Assembly: GCF_019602855.1 (NCBI RefSeq)
Contig: NZ_CP080767.1
Span: forward strand, 2,604,001 to 2,668,000
Direction: 5' to 3'
Length of the DNA stretch: 64,000 nt
DNA from: Cupriavidus pinatubonensis
Lineage (GTDB): Bacteria; Pseudomonadota; Gammaproteobacteria; Burkholderiales; Burkholderiaceae
The position numbers and the translations under genes were made by a program. Positions 1 to 8,913 of the stretch are shown piece by piece. Positions within the stretch are counted from its first letter, which is position 1. Each line of letters opens with the position of its first letter. Below the pieces are notes generated by a model, which worked only from the letters and a program-made list of their open reading frames with translations, was not told where the DNA came from and did not search any database.

Positions 1-154
1 CGGCAAAGTGCACGGAAAGCGCGGAATGATCGAATTTGGTGACGGTGGCGATACCGGACTTGCCGGCAACCAGGTTGGCCCAGCCTTCGGCAACCGTGTT
101 TCCGACCGGAGACACAAGGCCAAGCCCAGTGACAACGACGCGACGACGGCTCAC
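1..154 (-). CDS. fabF: beta-ketoacyl-ACP synthase II, N-terminal part (cut by window edge)
   Basis: Only the first 51 codons are present; the gene runs off the left edge. The reading begins at a GTG (152-154) and gives [18 protein letters not shown], the usual N-terminus of FabF, the condensing enzyme that elongates acyl-ACP with malonyl-ACP in fatty acid synthesis. The catalytic Cys-His-His residues lie outside the window. Its position directly downstream of acpP matches the conserved fabH-fabD-fabG-acpP-fabF order. GTG is chosen because the frame has no nearer ATG and the homology begins exactly there. Identity is strong despite truncation. Confidence 0.92.
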   Translation of the reverse strand, partial: MSRRRVVVTGLGLVSPVGNTVAEGWANLVAGKSGIATVTKFDHSALSVHFA

Positions 155-271
155 TATGATTTCCTACGGGTGCGTGATGCAGGATCAGGGACACGTGCCG
201 CCAAGATCGCGGACCCGAGGGTCAGCGGCGCGCGGTACGTGCCTTGATTCTGCGTCTTCGAACAGACGAAA

Positions 272-326
272 GCCACAGAAAACAGCGAGGCGCGACCGAA
301 CGGTGCGCCCACCCGCCTTCTGTGGC
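272..326 (-). other. long hairpin between acpP and fabF
   Basis: Arms 272-280 and 318-326 form a perfect 9-bp stem (GCCACAGAA/TTCTGTGGC) with further GC-rich pairing inside. On the minus strand it follows the acpP stop by about 22 nt. There is no run of T after it, so it is more likely an mRNA processing or stability element that separates the very abundant acpP message from fabF than a full terminator. That role is inference. Confidence 0.5.
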
Positions 327-348
327 TCGGAATTCAGAAACGACTGGC

Positions 349-588
349 TTAGGCCTTGACGTGCGCGGTGGCGTAGTCGATTGCCTGCTGCACGGTCGTG
401 ATCTTCTCGGCTTCCTCATCAGGAATTTCCATGCCGAATTCATCTTCCAACGCCATCACGAGTTCAACCGTGTCCAGCGAGTCCGCACCGAGATCGTTCA
501 CGAACGACGATTCGTTCTTGATGTCTGCCTCGGCCACGCCAAGCTGTTCTGCCACGATTTTCTTGACGCGTTGTTCGATATTGTCCAT
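349..588 (-). CDS. acpP: acyl carrier protein
   Basis: A 79-residue acidic protein, the standard length for AcpP, which carries growing acyl chains on a 4'-phosphopantetheine arm in the cytosol. The attachment site is visible as GADSLDTVE with the modified Ser at residue 37. The start [18 protein letters not shown] matches the family exactly. It lies between fabG and fabF as in most proteobacteria, with a 169-bp gap to fabG that may carry a separate promoter for its high expression. No anomalies. Confidence 0.98.
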
Positions 589-757
589 GTAACCCTCCAG
601 GGAAGTTCGACAAAAAGTGGGCGCATTTTAGCAGGTTTGGGGCGTCAGAAATGCCGCCTGCCAAGCTTTGCAAGAATCGCGCCCGATTGGTTCGGAAAAC
701 TACGACTTCAGGCAGCTTCTTCCGGCTTCTGCACCGAACGATCCGCCCAAAAACTCA

Positions 758-1507
758 TTAATTCATGTACATGCCGCCGTTCACATGCAGCGTGGTGCCG
801 GTGATATAGGCGGCTTGCGGACCAGCCAGGAAAGCGACCGCATTGGCAATATCTTCCGGCTGGCCCAGGCGGCCAAGTGGAATCTGCTGCTTGAGCGAAG
901 CATGCTGCTCTTCCGACAGCGCCTTGGTCATGTCGGTATCGATAAAGCCCGGCGCGACGCAATTGACGGTCACGTTGCGGCTGCCGATCTCGGCAGCCAG
1001 CGAACGGGTCATCCCGGCCACGCCGGCCTTGGCCGCCGAGTAGTTCATCTGGCCGGGGTTGCCCACCGAGCCGACCACCGAAGTGATGTTGATGATTCGG
1101 CCCTGGCGTGCCTTCATCATCGGGCGCAGCACCGCGCGCGACAAACGGAACACGGAAGTCAGGTTGGTCTGGATCACGGCGAGCCAGTCCTCATCCTTCA
1201 TGCGCATGGCGAGCTGGTCCTGCGTGATGCCGGCATTATTGACCAGCACGCCGATGCCGCCGTGGGTCTTCACGATCTCGTCGATCAGCGCGTCGCAGGC
1301 TGCCGCGTCATTGACGTTCAGCACTGCACCCTTACCCTTCAGCCCGTCGGCGCCCAGGTATTCGGTGATACCCGCTGCACCGGACTCGCTGGTAGCGGTG
1401 CCGATCACCGTGGCGCCCTGACGCGCCAACTCCAGCGCGATGGCGCGGCCAATGCCACGCGAAGCGCCGGTGACCAGTGCGACCTGGTTCTCGAGAAGTT
1501 TGGTCAT
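758..1507 (-). CDS. fabG: 3-oxoacyl-ACP reductase FabG
   Basis: A 249-residue short-chain dehydrogenase that reduces 3-oxoacyl-ACP with NADPH in the fatty acid elongation cycle. The Rossmann nucleotide motif TGASRGIG is at residues 13-20 and NNAG at 90-93. The catalytic tetrad is N115, S143, Y156 and K160 (MNYSAAKAG). The open frame extends further upstream, but the ATG at 1507 gives the canonical start MTKLLENQVALVTG, so I use it. It sits 26 bp downstream of fabD in the fab operon. Confidence 0.97.
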   Translation of the reverse strand: MTKLLENQVALVTGASRGIGRAIALELARQGATVIGTATSESGAAGITEYLGADGLKGKGAVLNVNDAAACDALIDEIVKTHGGIGVLVNNAGITQDQLAMRMKDEDWLAVIQTNLTSVFRLSRAVLRPMMKARQGRIINITSVVGSVGNPGQMNYSAAKAGVAGMTRSLAAEIGSRNVTVNCVAPGFIDTDMTKALSEEQHASLKQQIPLGRLGQPEDIANAVAFLAGPQAAYITGTTLHVNGGMYMN

Positions 1508-1533
1508 GCTAATTATCCTTTTCTTGCGTTCGC

Positions 1534-2463
1534 TTACTTCAGCAGCGCCAGGGTTTCCTGCAGCGAGGCCGGATCGAACACCGCGCCGCCGGTCAGGCTG
1601 CCGTCGATACGCTTGGTCATGCCGGCCAGGACCTTGCCCGGGCCGCATTCGATCACGTGCGTGACGCCTTCGGCGGCCATCTTCTGCACGCACTCCACCC
1701 AGCGCACCGGCGCGGCGGCCTGGCGAACGAGCGCGTCCTTGATCGCTTCCGGATCGTTGACGATGGCGACGTCCACGTTGTTGACCAGCGGAATGGTCGG
1801 TGCCGAGAACGTCAGGCCGGCCATGCGCTCGCGCAGGCGGTCCGACGCCGGCTTGAGCAGCGACGAGTGGAACGGCGCCGACACCGGCAGCGGCAGCGCA
1901 CGCTTGGCGCCCTTGGCCTTCGCGACTTCGCAGGCCTTCTCGACGCCGGCCTTGCTACCAGCGATCACGACCTGCGACGGTGCGTTGAAATTGACGGCCT
2001 CGACCACGCCAGCAGCCGACGCTTCGGCGCAGGCAGCACGCACGTCATCGTCGGACAGGCCCAGGATGGCGGCCATGCCGCCCTGGCCCACCGGCACCGC
2101 CTCCTGCATGGCTTGTGCACGGAAACGCACCAGCGGTACGGCTTCGGCGAACGGAATCACGCCGGCCGCGACCAGTGCCGAGTATTCGCCCAGGCTGTGG
2201 CCAGCCACCATTGCGGGCGCCGGACCGCCGGCGTCGAGCCATGCGCGGTAGACCGCCACGGCGGCGGTCAGCATGACCGGCTGCGTGTTGGTGGTCAGGT
2301 TCAGTTCTTCAGCCGGGCCTTCGGCGATCAGGCGGCCGATGTCCTGGCCGAGTGCCGTCGAAGCTTCCTCCAGGGTAGCGCGCACCACGGCGTTGTCGGC
2401 GAACGCATTGAGCATGCCGACCGACTGCGAGCCCTGGCCAGGAAATACGAATGCAAATTTCAT
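1534..2463 (-). CDS. fabD: malonyl-CoA:ACP transacylase
   Basis: A 309-residue enzyme that moves malonyl from CoA to ACP, supplying the extender unit for FabH and FabF. It begins MKFAFVFPGQGSQSVGM, the family signature, and has the nucleophile motif GHSLGEYSALVAAG (Ser90), the acyl-binding Arg (R115) and the later His in SAPFHSSLL. Length is typical. It lies between fabH and fabG in the same direction. Confidence 0.98.
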   Translation of the reverse strand: MKFAFVFPGQGSQSVGMLNAFADNAVVRATLEEASTALGQDIGRLIAEGPAEELNLTTNTQPVMLTAAVAVYRAWLDAGGPAPAMVAGHSLGEYSALVAAGVIPFAEAVPLVRFRAQAMQEAVPVGQGGMAAILGLSDDDVRAACAEASAAGVVEAVNFNAPSQVVIAGSKAGVEKACEVAKAKGAKRALPLPVSAPFHSSLLKPASDRLRERMAGLTFSAPTIPLVNNVDVAIVNDPEAIKDALVRQAAAPVRWVECVQKMAAEGVTHVIECGPGKVLAGMTKRIDGSLTGGAVFDPASLQETLALLK

Positions 2464-2531
2464 CGGAGTGCAATCCTAGATTTGAATACCGGTAGCCGCG
2501 CGTCCGGTCTCGCCCGCCGCGCCGGCTGTCG

Positions 2532-3512
2532 TTACATGCGCAGCAGCGCAGCGCCCCAGGTGAAGCCCCCGCCCACGCCTTCCATCAGCACGGTCTGGCC
2601 GGGACGGATGCGGCCGTCGCGCACCGCGGCATCCAGTGCCAGCGGAATTGACGCGGCCGAGGTATTGCCGTGTTCGTGGACGACCGCAATCATGCGCTCG
2701 GCGGGCAGGCCGAGCTTGCGCGCGGTGCCCTGCATGATGCGGATATTGGCCTGATGGGGAATGAGCCAGTCGATCTGCTCGGGCTGGATCTCGGCCGCCG
2801 CCATGGTTTCGCGCGCGACCTTGTCTAGCACGGTCACGGCAAGCTTGAACACTGCCTGGCCATCCATGTGCAGGAAAGCATTGCCTGCGATCGCGCCGCC
2901 GTGGACGTTGCCCGGCACGCACAGGATGCCCACATGGCTGCCATCGGAATGCATGGCCGTCGACAGGATGCCGGGCTCGTCGGATGCCGACAGCACGACT
3001 GCACCGGCGCCGTCGCCAAACAGCACACAGGTCGTACGGTCGTTGAAGTCCAGGATCCGCGAGAACACTTCGGTGCCAATCACCAGCACATTGCGGTGCG
3101 AACCACTGCGGATGAACTTGTCGGCCGTGGCCAGCGCATACACGAAGCCCGAGCACACCGCTTGCAGGTCGAAGGCGGCGCACTGGTTATTGATGCCCAG
3201 CTTGTTCTGGATGATGCACGCGGTGCTCGGGAACACGAAGTCTGGCGTCGACGTCGCGACCAGGATCAGGTCGATGCTCTGGCGGTCGATGCCAGCCGCT
3301 TCGATCGCCTGCTCGGCCGCCTTGACGGCCAGGTCGCTGCTGGCCACGTCCGGGTCGGCCCAGTGGCGTGCCGAGATGCCGCTGCGCGAGAAGATCCACT
3401 CGTCGCTGGTCTCGATGCCCTTCTCGGCCAGTTGCGCCGTCAGATCCTGGTTGGTCACACGCCGCGGGGGCAAGTAGCTCCCGGTACCGATGATTTTTGC
3501 GTACTTGGTCAT
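2532..3512 (-). CDS. fabH: beta-ketoacyl-ACP synthase III
   Basis: A 326-residue condensing enzyme that starts fatty acid synthesis by joining acetyl-CoA to malonyl-ACP. The catalytic triad is visible: Cys120 (QAVCSGF), His253 ([10 protein letters not shown]) and Asn283 ([10 protein letters not shown]). The start [16 protein letters not shown] is canonical. It lies 53 bp downstream of plsX and 68 bp upstream of fabD, the widespread plsX-fabH-fabD order. No irregularities. Confidence 0.98.
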   Translation of the reverse strand: MTKYAKIIGTGSYLPPRRVTNQDLTAQLAEKGIETSDEWIFSRSGISARHWADPDVASSDLAVKAAEQAIEAAGIDRQSIDLILVATSTPDFVFPSTACIIQNKLGINNQCAAFDLQAVCSGFVYALATADKFIRSGSHRNVLVIGTEVFSRILDFNDRTTCVLFGDGAGAVVLSASDEPGILSTAMHSDGSHVGILCVPGNVHGGAIAGNAFLHMDGQAVFKLAVTVLDKVARETMAAAEIQPEQIDWLIPHQANIRIMQGTARKLGLPAERMIAVVHEHGNTSAASIPLALDAAVRDGRIRPGQTVLMEGVGGGFTWGAALLRM

Positions 3513-3565
3513 GTAGTGTCGGATCGATTTGTCCGTATGGCAGCCTCAGGCGCCGGCCCGATGCA

Positions 3566-4642
3566 TCAGGCGGCGCGGGTGCTGGGGTGCGGGGTCGGGG
3601 CTGTCTCCGGGCTGGCCGGCGCAGCGCCCGCAGCGCTGGTCTTGTCGGCAAATGCCCTTGCTATGCGTTCGATGACGCCGTTCTTGGCGGCATCATACCC
3701 GCGTTTGATCGCCCATTCAAAAGAATGGGCATCCGCCGACCCGTGGCTCTTGATCACCAGACCGCGCAGGCCGAGCAGCGAGGCGCCGTTGTAGCGCGCC
3801 GGGTCGAGCCGCTTGGCCAGCCGCGACAGCACCGGCATGGCAATGCCCGCAAGCAGCTTGGTGAACCAGGAACGCGTGAATTCTTCCTTGATCATGCCGC
3901 CGATCATCTTCGCCAGGCCCTCGGTGCTCTTGAGCGCCACGTTGCCGACGAAGCCGTCGCAGACGACGATATCGGTCGTGCCCTTGAAGATGTCGTTGCC
4001 TTCCACGTTGCCGTGGAAATTGAGTTCCGAGGCGCGCAGCAACTCACCGGCGCGCTTGACCACCTCGTTGCCCTTGATGACCTCTTCGCCGATGTTGAGC
4101 AAGCCTACCGTCGGGTGTTCCTTGTGGTCCACCACGGCCACCATGGCCTCGGCCATGCGCGCGAATTGGAGCAGGTGCTCCGGCTCGCAGTCCGCGTTGG
4201 CGCCGAGGTCCAGCACCGTGGTGCCCCAGCCCTGCTCGTTCGGAATCGTGGTGGCAATGGCCGGGCGCTCGATGCCTTCGAGCGTCTTCAGCACATAGCG
4301 CGATACCGCCATGAGCGCGCCGGTGTTGCCTGCGGAAATGCACGCGCCGGCCAGGCCTTCCTTGACCTGGGTCACCGCGACCCGCATCGAGGAATCCTTC
4401 TTCTTGCGCAGTGCCACTTCCACCGGGTCATCCATGGTGATGACCTCGGTTGCCGGCACGACGCTGACGCGCGGATGATCCTGCGCGCGCAGCTTTTTCA
4501 GCTGCGCCTGGATGGCGTCGGGCAGACCGACCAGCACCACCGCGGCATCGTCGTGGCTGGCGAGAAAACTGATCGCTGCCGGGACAGTCACGGAAACGCC
4601 GTGGTCGCCGCCCATGCAGTCGATAGCGATTTTGATCGTCAT
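3566..4642 (-). CDS. plsX: phosphate acyltransferase PlsX
   Basis: A 358-residue protein that makes acyl-phosphate from acyl-ACP for the PlsY step of phospholipid synthesis, a peripheral membrane enzyme. The N-terminus [15 protein letters not shown] and the internal [20 protein letters not shown] are hallmark PlsX sequences. The C-terminal 30 residues are a Pro/Ala/Thr-rich tail that is longer than in the E. coli enzyme. It is preceded by rpmF, with an intrinsic terminator in the gap. Confidence 0.97.
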   Translation of the reverse strand: MTIKIAIDCMGGDHGVSVTVPAAISFLASHDDAAVVLVGLPDAIQAQLKKLRAQDHPRVSVVPATEVITMDDPVEVALRKKKDSSMRVAVTQVKEGLAGACISAGNTGALMAVSRYVLKTLEGIERPAIATTIPNEQGWGTTVLDLGANADCEPEHLLQFARMAEAMVAVVDHKEHPTVGLLNIGEEVIKGNEVVKRAGELLRASELNFHGNVEGNDIFKGTTDIVVCDGFVGNVALKSTEGLAKMIGGMIKEEFTRSWFTKLLAGIAMPVLSRLAKRLDPARYNGASLLGLRGLVIKSHGSADAHSFEWAIKRGYDAAKNGVIERIARAFADKTSAAGAAPASPETAPTPHPSTRAA

Positions 4643-4706
4643 TGTTCCGGATACGGATTACGCATCGGCGCCGGCAAAAAGCCGGTGCGCGTCCCGAGCG
4701 CCCAAC

Positions 4707-4737
4707 AAAAAAGCGGCAACGATCTTGCCGCTTTTTT
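4707..4737 (-). terminator. intrinsic terminator between rpmF and plsX
   Basis: A perfect 7-bp GC-rich stem (GCGGCAA/TTGCCGC) with a 5-nt loop is flanked by six A on one side and six T on the other, so it could act in both directions. On the minus strand it follows the rpmF stop by about 57 nt. It probably lets part of the transcription continue into plsX while making rpmF the most abundant product. Confidence 0.85.
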
Positions 4738-4793
4738 GTTTCTGATCTACAGGCATGCGCGAGCGAGACGCAATGTCACGCCGAACGAAGCGA

Positions 4794-4973
4794 TCAGTCG
4801 TTCTTGGTCTTGATGACCTTGCGACCACGGTAGTAGCCGTTCGGGCTCACGTGGTGACGCAGGTGGGTTTCGCCGGTGGTCGGCTCAACGGCCAGCGGGG
4901 CGACCGACAAGTGGTCGTGCGAACGATGCATGCCGCGCTTGGACGGCGACTTCTTGTTCTGTTGAACAGCCAT
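4794..4973 (-). CDS. rpmF: 50S ribosomal protein L32
   Basis: A 59-residue basic protein beginning [20 protein letters not shown], the standard L32 sequence of beta-proteobacteria, and ending in KVIKTKND. It belongs to the large ribosomal subunit. It sits between yceD and plsX, the classical coupling of rpmF with lipid genes. I see no four-cysteine zinc motif, so this is the zinc-free form. The start ATG is at 4971-4973. Confidence 0.97.
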   Translation of the reverse strand: MAVQQNKKSPSKRGMHRSHDHLSVAPLAVEPTTGETHLRHHVSPNGYYRGRKVIKTKND

Positions 4974-5093
4974 GATGACTCCTTCGAGAATTTTTCAATA
5001 TTAACACACGCACCCTGCACTAGGCGTAGCCGGGGCCCGGCCGGATGCTTCAACCACTACCTGCAAGACCTTGCGTCGTGCCGCATCGCGGCA

Positions 5094-5699
5094 TCAGTGC
5101 TTGGTCTTCAGGCCGGCCAGCGCCGCGAAGGGCGATGGCCGCTTTTCCTCTTCTTCGGGTGCAGCCTCAGGCTCCACCTCGCCGTCCACGCCCGTCACGA
5201 GACTCTCGTGCACGGTCGGGCAGACGGCATGCTTGGGTGCCGCCGGCAATGCCAGCAACACCTCATCTTCAATCAGTTCCAGCAACGAAAACCGCTTCGA
5301 GCCAGCGATTGCATCGAGCTCGTCGTCATCCATCGGCGCGGCATCGGCCGCTTCCTCGCTGGAGAAAACCTCGAAGCGCATTGACGTGGCAACAGGCTCG
5401 GCATAGGCCGCCAGGCAACGCTGGCAATCCAGCCAGACCTGGCCATTCACTGCGAGTTCCAGGAACAAGCGCTGCACCATCGGCGCGCCGGGCTCGGTGG
5501 CCTCTTCATGCACGAAGCCGGTAGCCGTATAGGTGAATACCTCGTCGGGCGCAGAAGCTGGCGCTTGCGCGGCCGTCTCGGCTAAGATGCGCGGCAAATC
5601 CCGCACCGCCACCTCGCCGGCTGCGCTGCTGCCTTTGCGGCAGAACGCAAAGAGATCTAGCTCGCGCAGGTCGATCGGCTGGGTCATATTGCTGCTCAT
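5094..5699 (-). CDS. yceD: YceD family (DUF177) protein
   Basis: A 201-residue protein of the YceD/DUF177 family. The family is found upstream of rpmF across bacteria and is linked to 23S rRNA accumulation or processing; the biochemical activity is not settled. The conserved WLDCQRCLAAY segment, with the CxxC pair typical of the family, is near the middle, and the C-terminus is rich in Glu and Pro. An in-frame second Met gives MTQPIDLRELDLFAF at 5687 as an alternative start. It is the first gene of the yceD-rpmF-plsX-fab transcript, served by the promoter at 5777-5806. Confidence 0.92.
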   Translation of the reverse strand: MSSNMTQPIDLRELDLFAFCRKGSSAAGEVAVRDLPRILAETAAQAPASAPDEVFTYTATGFVHEEATEPGAPMVQRLFLELAVNGQVWLDCQRCLAAYAEPVATSMRFEVFSSEEAADAAPMDDDELDAIAGSKRFSLLELIEDEVLLALPAAPKHAVCPTVHESLVTGVDGEVEPEAAPEEEEKRPSPFAALAGLKTKH

Positions 5700-5776
5700 G
5701 CTTGGCTCGCCACACCCAGGGCCCGCCGCCTGACCGGCAACAAGGCAACCGATATTCGGATGCAGCTAAACGCGCG

Positions 5777-5806
5777 ATTATAAGATGAAATCTGCCCTGT
5801 GGTCAA
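5777..5806 (-). promoter_or_regulatory. sigma70 promoter for yceD-rpmF-plsX-fab operon
   Basis: Read on the minus strand there is TTGACC (5801-5806), an 18-bp spacer and a perfect TATAAT (5777-5782). It lies about 78 bp upstream of the yceD start, and no other good candidate is visible in the yceD-yceF gap. The same AT-rich patch offers a weaker outward TATAAG for yceF on the plus strand. Confidence 0.8.
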
Positions 5807-5855
5807 AGGCCTTGCCTGCATTGCCCATGGAATTCCTGTTCCGCTTCAATCACTT

Positions 5856-6455
5856 ATGACTTCAACACCGCTTCCCAGGCTGATCCTGGGCTCCAGTTCC
5901 CCCTATCGGCGCGAGTTGCTCGAACGGCTGCGCCTGACTTTCGAGGTGGCGGTGCCCGATATCAATGAAACCCCTCTGGCCGGCGAGTCGCCGGAAGCCA
6001 CCGCGCTGCGTCTCTCGTTGAACAAGGCTCAGGCCATCGCACAGCGGCACCCGGACGCCCTGATCATCGGATCGGACCAGGTCCTGACGCTCGATGGCCG
6101 GCAGATGGGCAAGCCCGGTTCCCATGACAAGGCCCGGGAACAACTGCGCCTGATGCGCGGACGCACGGCCACATTTCATTCGGCGCTGTGTCTGCTAGAT
6201 GGCCGCACCGGCCAGTCGCAGCTTGCCGATGTGCAGACCCGCGTCACCATGCGCGACCTCACCGATGCCGAAATCGACGCCTACCTGCGTCTGGAAAAGC
6301 CGTACGATGTCGCCGGCAGCGCGAAGTCGGAAGGCCTGGGCATTGCCCTGCTGTCGCGCGTCGAGTCGGATGACCCCACCGCGCTGGTCGGCCTGCCCTT
6401 GATCGCACTCACGTCGATGCTGCGTCAGTCCGGTTACCCCTTCTTTGCCGCATGA
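5856..6455 (+). CDS. yceF: Maf-like nucleotide pyrophosphatase YceF
   Basis: A 199-residue Maf-family protein. The start chosen gives [20 protein letters not shown], with the nucleotide-binding S-S-S-P-x-R signature at residues 13-18; the longer upstream open frame is not Maf-like. Other conserved pieces are [13 protein letters not shown] and AGSAKSEG. It resembles E. coli YceF more than YhdE, so the likely substrate is 7-methyl-GTP, which the enzyme removes from the nucleotide pool. It diverges from yceD as in enterobacteria. Its stop overlaps the start of the next methyltransferase gene by 4 bp (ATGA). Confidence 0.93.
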   Translation: MTSTPLPRLILGSSSPYRRELLERLRLTFEVAVPDINETPLAGESPEATALRLSLNKAQAIAQRHPDALIIGSDQVLTLDGRQMGKPGSHDKAREQLRLMRGRTATFHSALCLLDGRTGQSQLADVQTRVTMRDLTDAEIDAYLRLEKPYDVAGSAKSEGLGIALLSRVESDDPTALVGLPLIALTSMLRQSGYPFFAA

Positions 6456-7201
6456 GCGGTACGCATACGATGAGCGGCACTCTTTATCTGATCCCCAACA
6501 CCCTCGGCAAGCGCGACGAAGCCGACCCGCTGCCCGACGTCATCCCGGCCGGCGTCCAGCAGATCGCCGCGAAACTGGACTATCTCGTCGCAGAAAACGC
6601 CAAGACCGCTCGCGCCTTTCTGAAGAAGCTGGGCGAAACATGCCCGCTGGCGCGCCCGATCCAGCAGATTGAAATCCGCGAACTGAACGTCAATACCCGT
6701 ACCGATGCGCTGGCCGACCTGCTCGCCCCGCTGGCGACAGGGCGCGACGGCGGCCTGCTTTCCGAAGCCGGCGTGCCCGCCGTGGCAGACCCGGGTGCCG
6801 AACTGGTGCGGCTGGCCCACGCACGCGGCATCCGCGTGCGCCCGCTCGTCGGACCGAGTTCGATTTTGCTCGCTGTGATGGGATCCGGGCTGAACGGCCA
6901 GAGCTTTGCCTTCAACGGCTACCTGCCGGTGGAGCCGGACGAGCGTGCGAAGCGGCTGCGTGAACTGGAACAGCATTCGCGCAAGTTCCGCCAGACGCAG
7001 GTGTGGATCGAAACCCCTTACCGCAATGGCCCGCTGCTTGATGCGCTGCGCCAGCACTGTGCCGGCACGACGCTGCTGTCAGTTGCCGTGGATCTCACGC
7101 TGCCCACGGAGACCATCGTCACTCTGCCACTCTCGGACTGGCGGCCGGACCGGCTGGACCTGCACAAGCGCCCCGCCATCTTTTCGCTGCTTGCGGGCTG
7201 A
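6452..7201 (+). CDS. RsmI-like SAM-dependent methyltransferase (tetrapyrrole methylase fold)
   Basis: A 249-residue protein beginning [19 protein letters not shown]; a second in-frame ATG is 6 codons in. The segments [19 protein letters not shown] and [19 protein letters not shown] are typical of the tetrapyrrole (corrin/porphyrin) methylase superfamily, to which the 16S rRNA 2'-O-methyltransferase RsmI belongs. The N-terminus differs from true RsmI, so this looks like the RsmI-like paralog often found beside maf in beta-proteobacteria. Substrate unknown. It overlaps yceF by 4 bp, indicating co-translation. Confidence 0.85.
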   Translation: MSGTHTMSGTLYLIPNTLGKRDEADPLPDVIPAGVQQIAAKLDYLVAENAKTARAFLKKLGETCPLARPIQQIEIRELNVNTRTDALADLLAPLATGRDGGLLSEAGVPAVADPGAELVRLAHARGIRVRPLVGPSSILLAVMGSGLNGQSFAFNGYLPVEPDERAKRLRELEQHSRKFRQTQVWIETPYRNGPLLDALRQHCAGTTLLSVAVDLTLPTETIVTLPLSDWRPDRLDLHKRPAIFSLLAG

Positions 7202-7227
7202 AATACAAGGCAAACAGAAAAGAGGAA

Positions 7228-7251
7228 GGCTCCCGAAAACATCGGGGAGCC
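7228..7251. terminator. hairpin between convergent genes
   Basis: GGCTCCC (7228-7234) pairs with GGGGAGCC (7244-7251) with a short A-rich loop. It lies in the 65-bp gap between the rightward methyltransferase and leftward sppA, where a bidirectional terminator is expected. No good T run follows on either strand, so efficiency is uncertain. Confidence 0.5.
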
Positions 7252-7266
7252 CCGCTGTATTGCCTG

Positions 7267-8451
7267 TTACCGCATGCCCTGCATCCCGGTGCTCCAGAGC
7301 ATCGTTTTCATCGCCGCCGTGCCCACGGCCGCGCCAAAACGCTTGGCCACGCGTTCGGCGATGTTCTCCTTGACGGTGTAGTCGACGATGTCCTCGGCCT
7401 TGAACAGGTCGCGTGCGACGTAGTCAGCACTGCCCAGCCCGTCCGCCAACCCCAGTTCGACACTGCGCTCGCCCGACCAGAACAGCCCCGAGAACAACTC
7501 AGGATCGCTCTTGAGGCGATCGCCCCGCCCTTCCTTCACTACATCGATGAACTGCTGATGGATTTCCTTGAGCATCGTCTCGGCATAGGCCTTCTGCCGC
7601 GGCACCTGCGGAGAGAACGGATCGAGCATGCCCTTGTTGGCACCCGACGTATACAGACGGCGCTCGACGCCGAGCTTGTCCATCAGACCCGTAAAGCCGA
7701 AGCCATCCATCAGCACACCGATCGAGCCGACGATGCTGGCCTTGTCGACGTAGATCTTGTCAGCCGCCGCCGCCACGTAGTAGCCGCCCGACGCGCAGAT
7801 TTCTTCCACAACCACGTAGAACGGCTTGGACGGATACAGCGTACGCAGCCGATGGATTTCATCATTGATGATGCCGGCCTGCACAGGCGAGCCGCCCGGC
7901 GAGTTGATCTTGAGAATCACGCCGGCCGCATTGCTGTCGGCAAACGCAGCCTGCAGCGATGCGTTGATCGATTCCGCGCTGGCCGGTGTCCCGGCAGCGA
8001 TTTCGCCGTCCAGCGAAACCATGGCGGTATGGCGGCCAGATCCGATCCCGCTGTCGCCCTTGAAATCGAACACCGCGAAGAAGACCACCAAAAGGATACC
8101 CAGCACGGCAAAGCGGAAGAAAATGCGCCAGCGCCGCGCGGCGCGCTGTTCGCGCAGCGTCGCCATCAGCACCTTCTCAAGCACATCGCGCTCCCAGCCC
8201 GCGCCGCCGCCCACCGGCGTGCTGGCCTTGCTGCCCTCCAAGCGCGCCTTGCGCTCGCCCGCCTCGCGGCGCGCGGCATCGTCGGCGGCTCTCAGTTCGC
8301 GTTCGAGCGGATAGTCGGCCTTGTGAGCCGTCTCCAGACGTTCCGATTCGCCGTTACTGCCCGTGCCTTCCGGCGCTGCCGCCGGGCTGGCCACCCCGTG
8401 TTCATCCGGCTGACCCGATTCGCCAAGCGGCGGTTTCTGCTGTTCTGTCAT
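7267..8451 (-). CDS. sppA: signal peptide peptidase SppA (S49 family)
   Basis: A 394-residue, single-domain S49 protease that degrades cleaved signal peptides at the inner membrane. Residues 1-105 are a polar, charged N-terminal extension, and one transmembrane helix spans about 108-130 (FAVLGILLVVFFAVF). The catalytic Ser is S221 in CASGGYYVA, and the general-base Lys is K273 (SGANKGML), with the 52-residue spacing seen in short SppA proteins. The oxyanion region INSPGGS is at 182-188. It lies downstream of the Rieske protein gene with a 57-bp gap. Confidence 0.93.
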   Translation of the reverse strand: MTEQQKPPLGESGQPDEHGVASPAAAPEGTGSNGESERLETAHKADYPLERELRAADDAARREAGERKARLEGSKASTPVGGGAGWERDVLEKVLMATLREQRAARRWRIFFRFAVLGILLVVFFAVFDFKGDSGIGSGRHTAMVSLDGEIAAGTPASAESINASLQAAFADSNAAGVILKINSPGGSPVQAGIINDEIHRLRTLYPSKPFYVVVEEICASGGYYVAAAADKIYVDKASIVGSIGVLMDGFGFTGLMDKLGVERRLYTSGANKGMLDPFSPQVPRQKAYAETMLKEIHQQFIDVVKEGRGDRLKSDPELFSGLFWSGERSVELGLADGLGSADYVARDLFKAEDIVDYTVKENIAERVAKRFGAAVGTAAMKTMLWSTGMQGMR

Positions 8452-8508
8452 GCAAGTGGCTCGTGGAAAGGCTCTTGGAATGGCTGGTGCGACAGCACCC
8501 TGGCCAAG

Positions 8509-8913
8509 TTACGCGTTATCCGCCGTGTCGGCCGGATGATATGGCGCTTCGGGCACCCAGAATACATTGCCGTCACGCTCTTCGATCCGCAGTTTGGCCA
8601 GGGAAGCACCCCGGCACGGGCCGCCAACGCACAGTCCGCTATCAGGCTCGTACATCGCCCCATGTGTCGCACAGATCAAGTATAGGCCCGAGGACTCGAA
8701 AAACTGACCCTCCAGCCAGTCCAGCTCCATGGGCACGTGGGCGCACTGATTCAGGTAGCCGTGCACGGCGCCGTCGAAACGCACCGCGAACGCGCCAACC
8801 TGGCGCGTGTTGAGTTCAACGGTGAAGCGCACGCCGGACCCGCCATCCACCAGCGCATCAGCCGGGCACAGAAACCGGGCGGCCGCCATGCCTTCAATAC
8901 CGGACTCAGGCAT
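8509..8913 (-). CDS. small Rieske [2Fe-2S] protein
   Basis: A 134-residue soluble protein with one Rieske cluster motif: C57-A-H59 and C81-A-T-H84, a 21-residue separation typical of Rieske ferredoxins. There is no signal peptide or membrane anchor, so it is cytosolic. Electron partners are unknown; it is encoded between sppA and a HAD phosphatase, an arrangement shared by many Burkholderiales, and no oxygenase subunit is nearby. The ATG overlaps the end of the upstream HAD gene by 8 bp, so the two are translationally coupled. Confidence 0.88.
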   Translation of the reverse strand: MPESGIEGMAAARFLCPADALVDGGSGVRFTVELNTRQVGAFAVRFDGAVHGYLNQCAHVPMELDWLEGQFFESSGLYLICATHGAMYEPDSGLCVGGPCRGASLAKLRIEERDGNVFWVPEAPYHPADTADNA

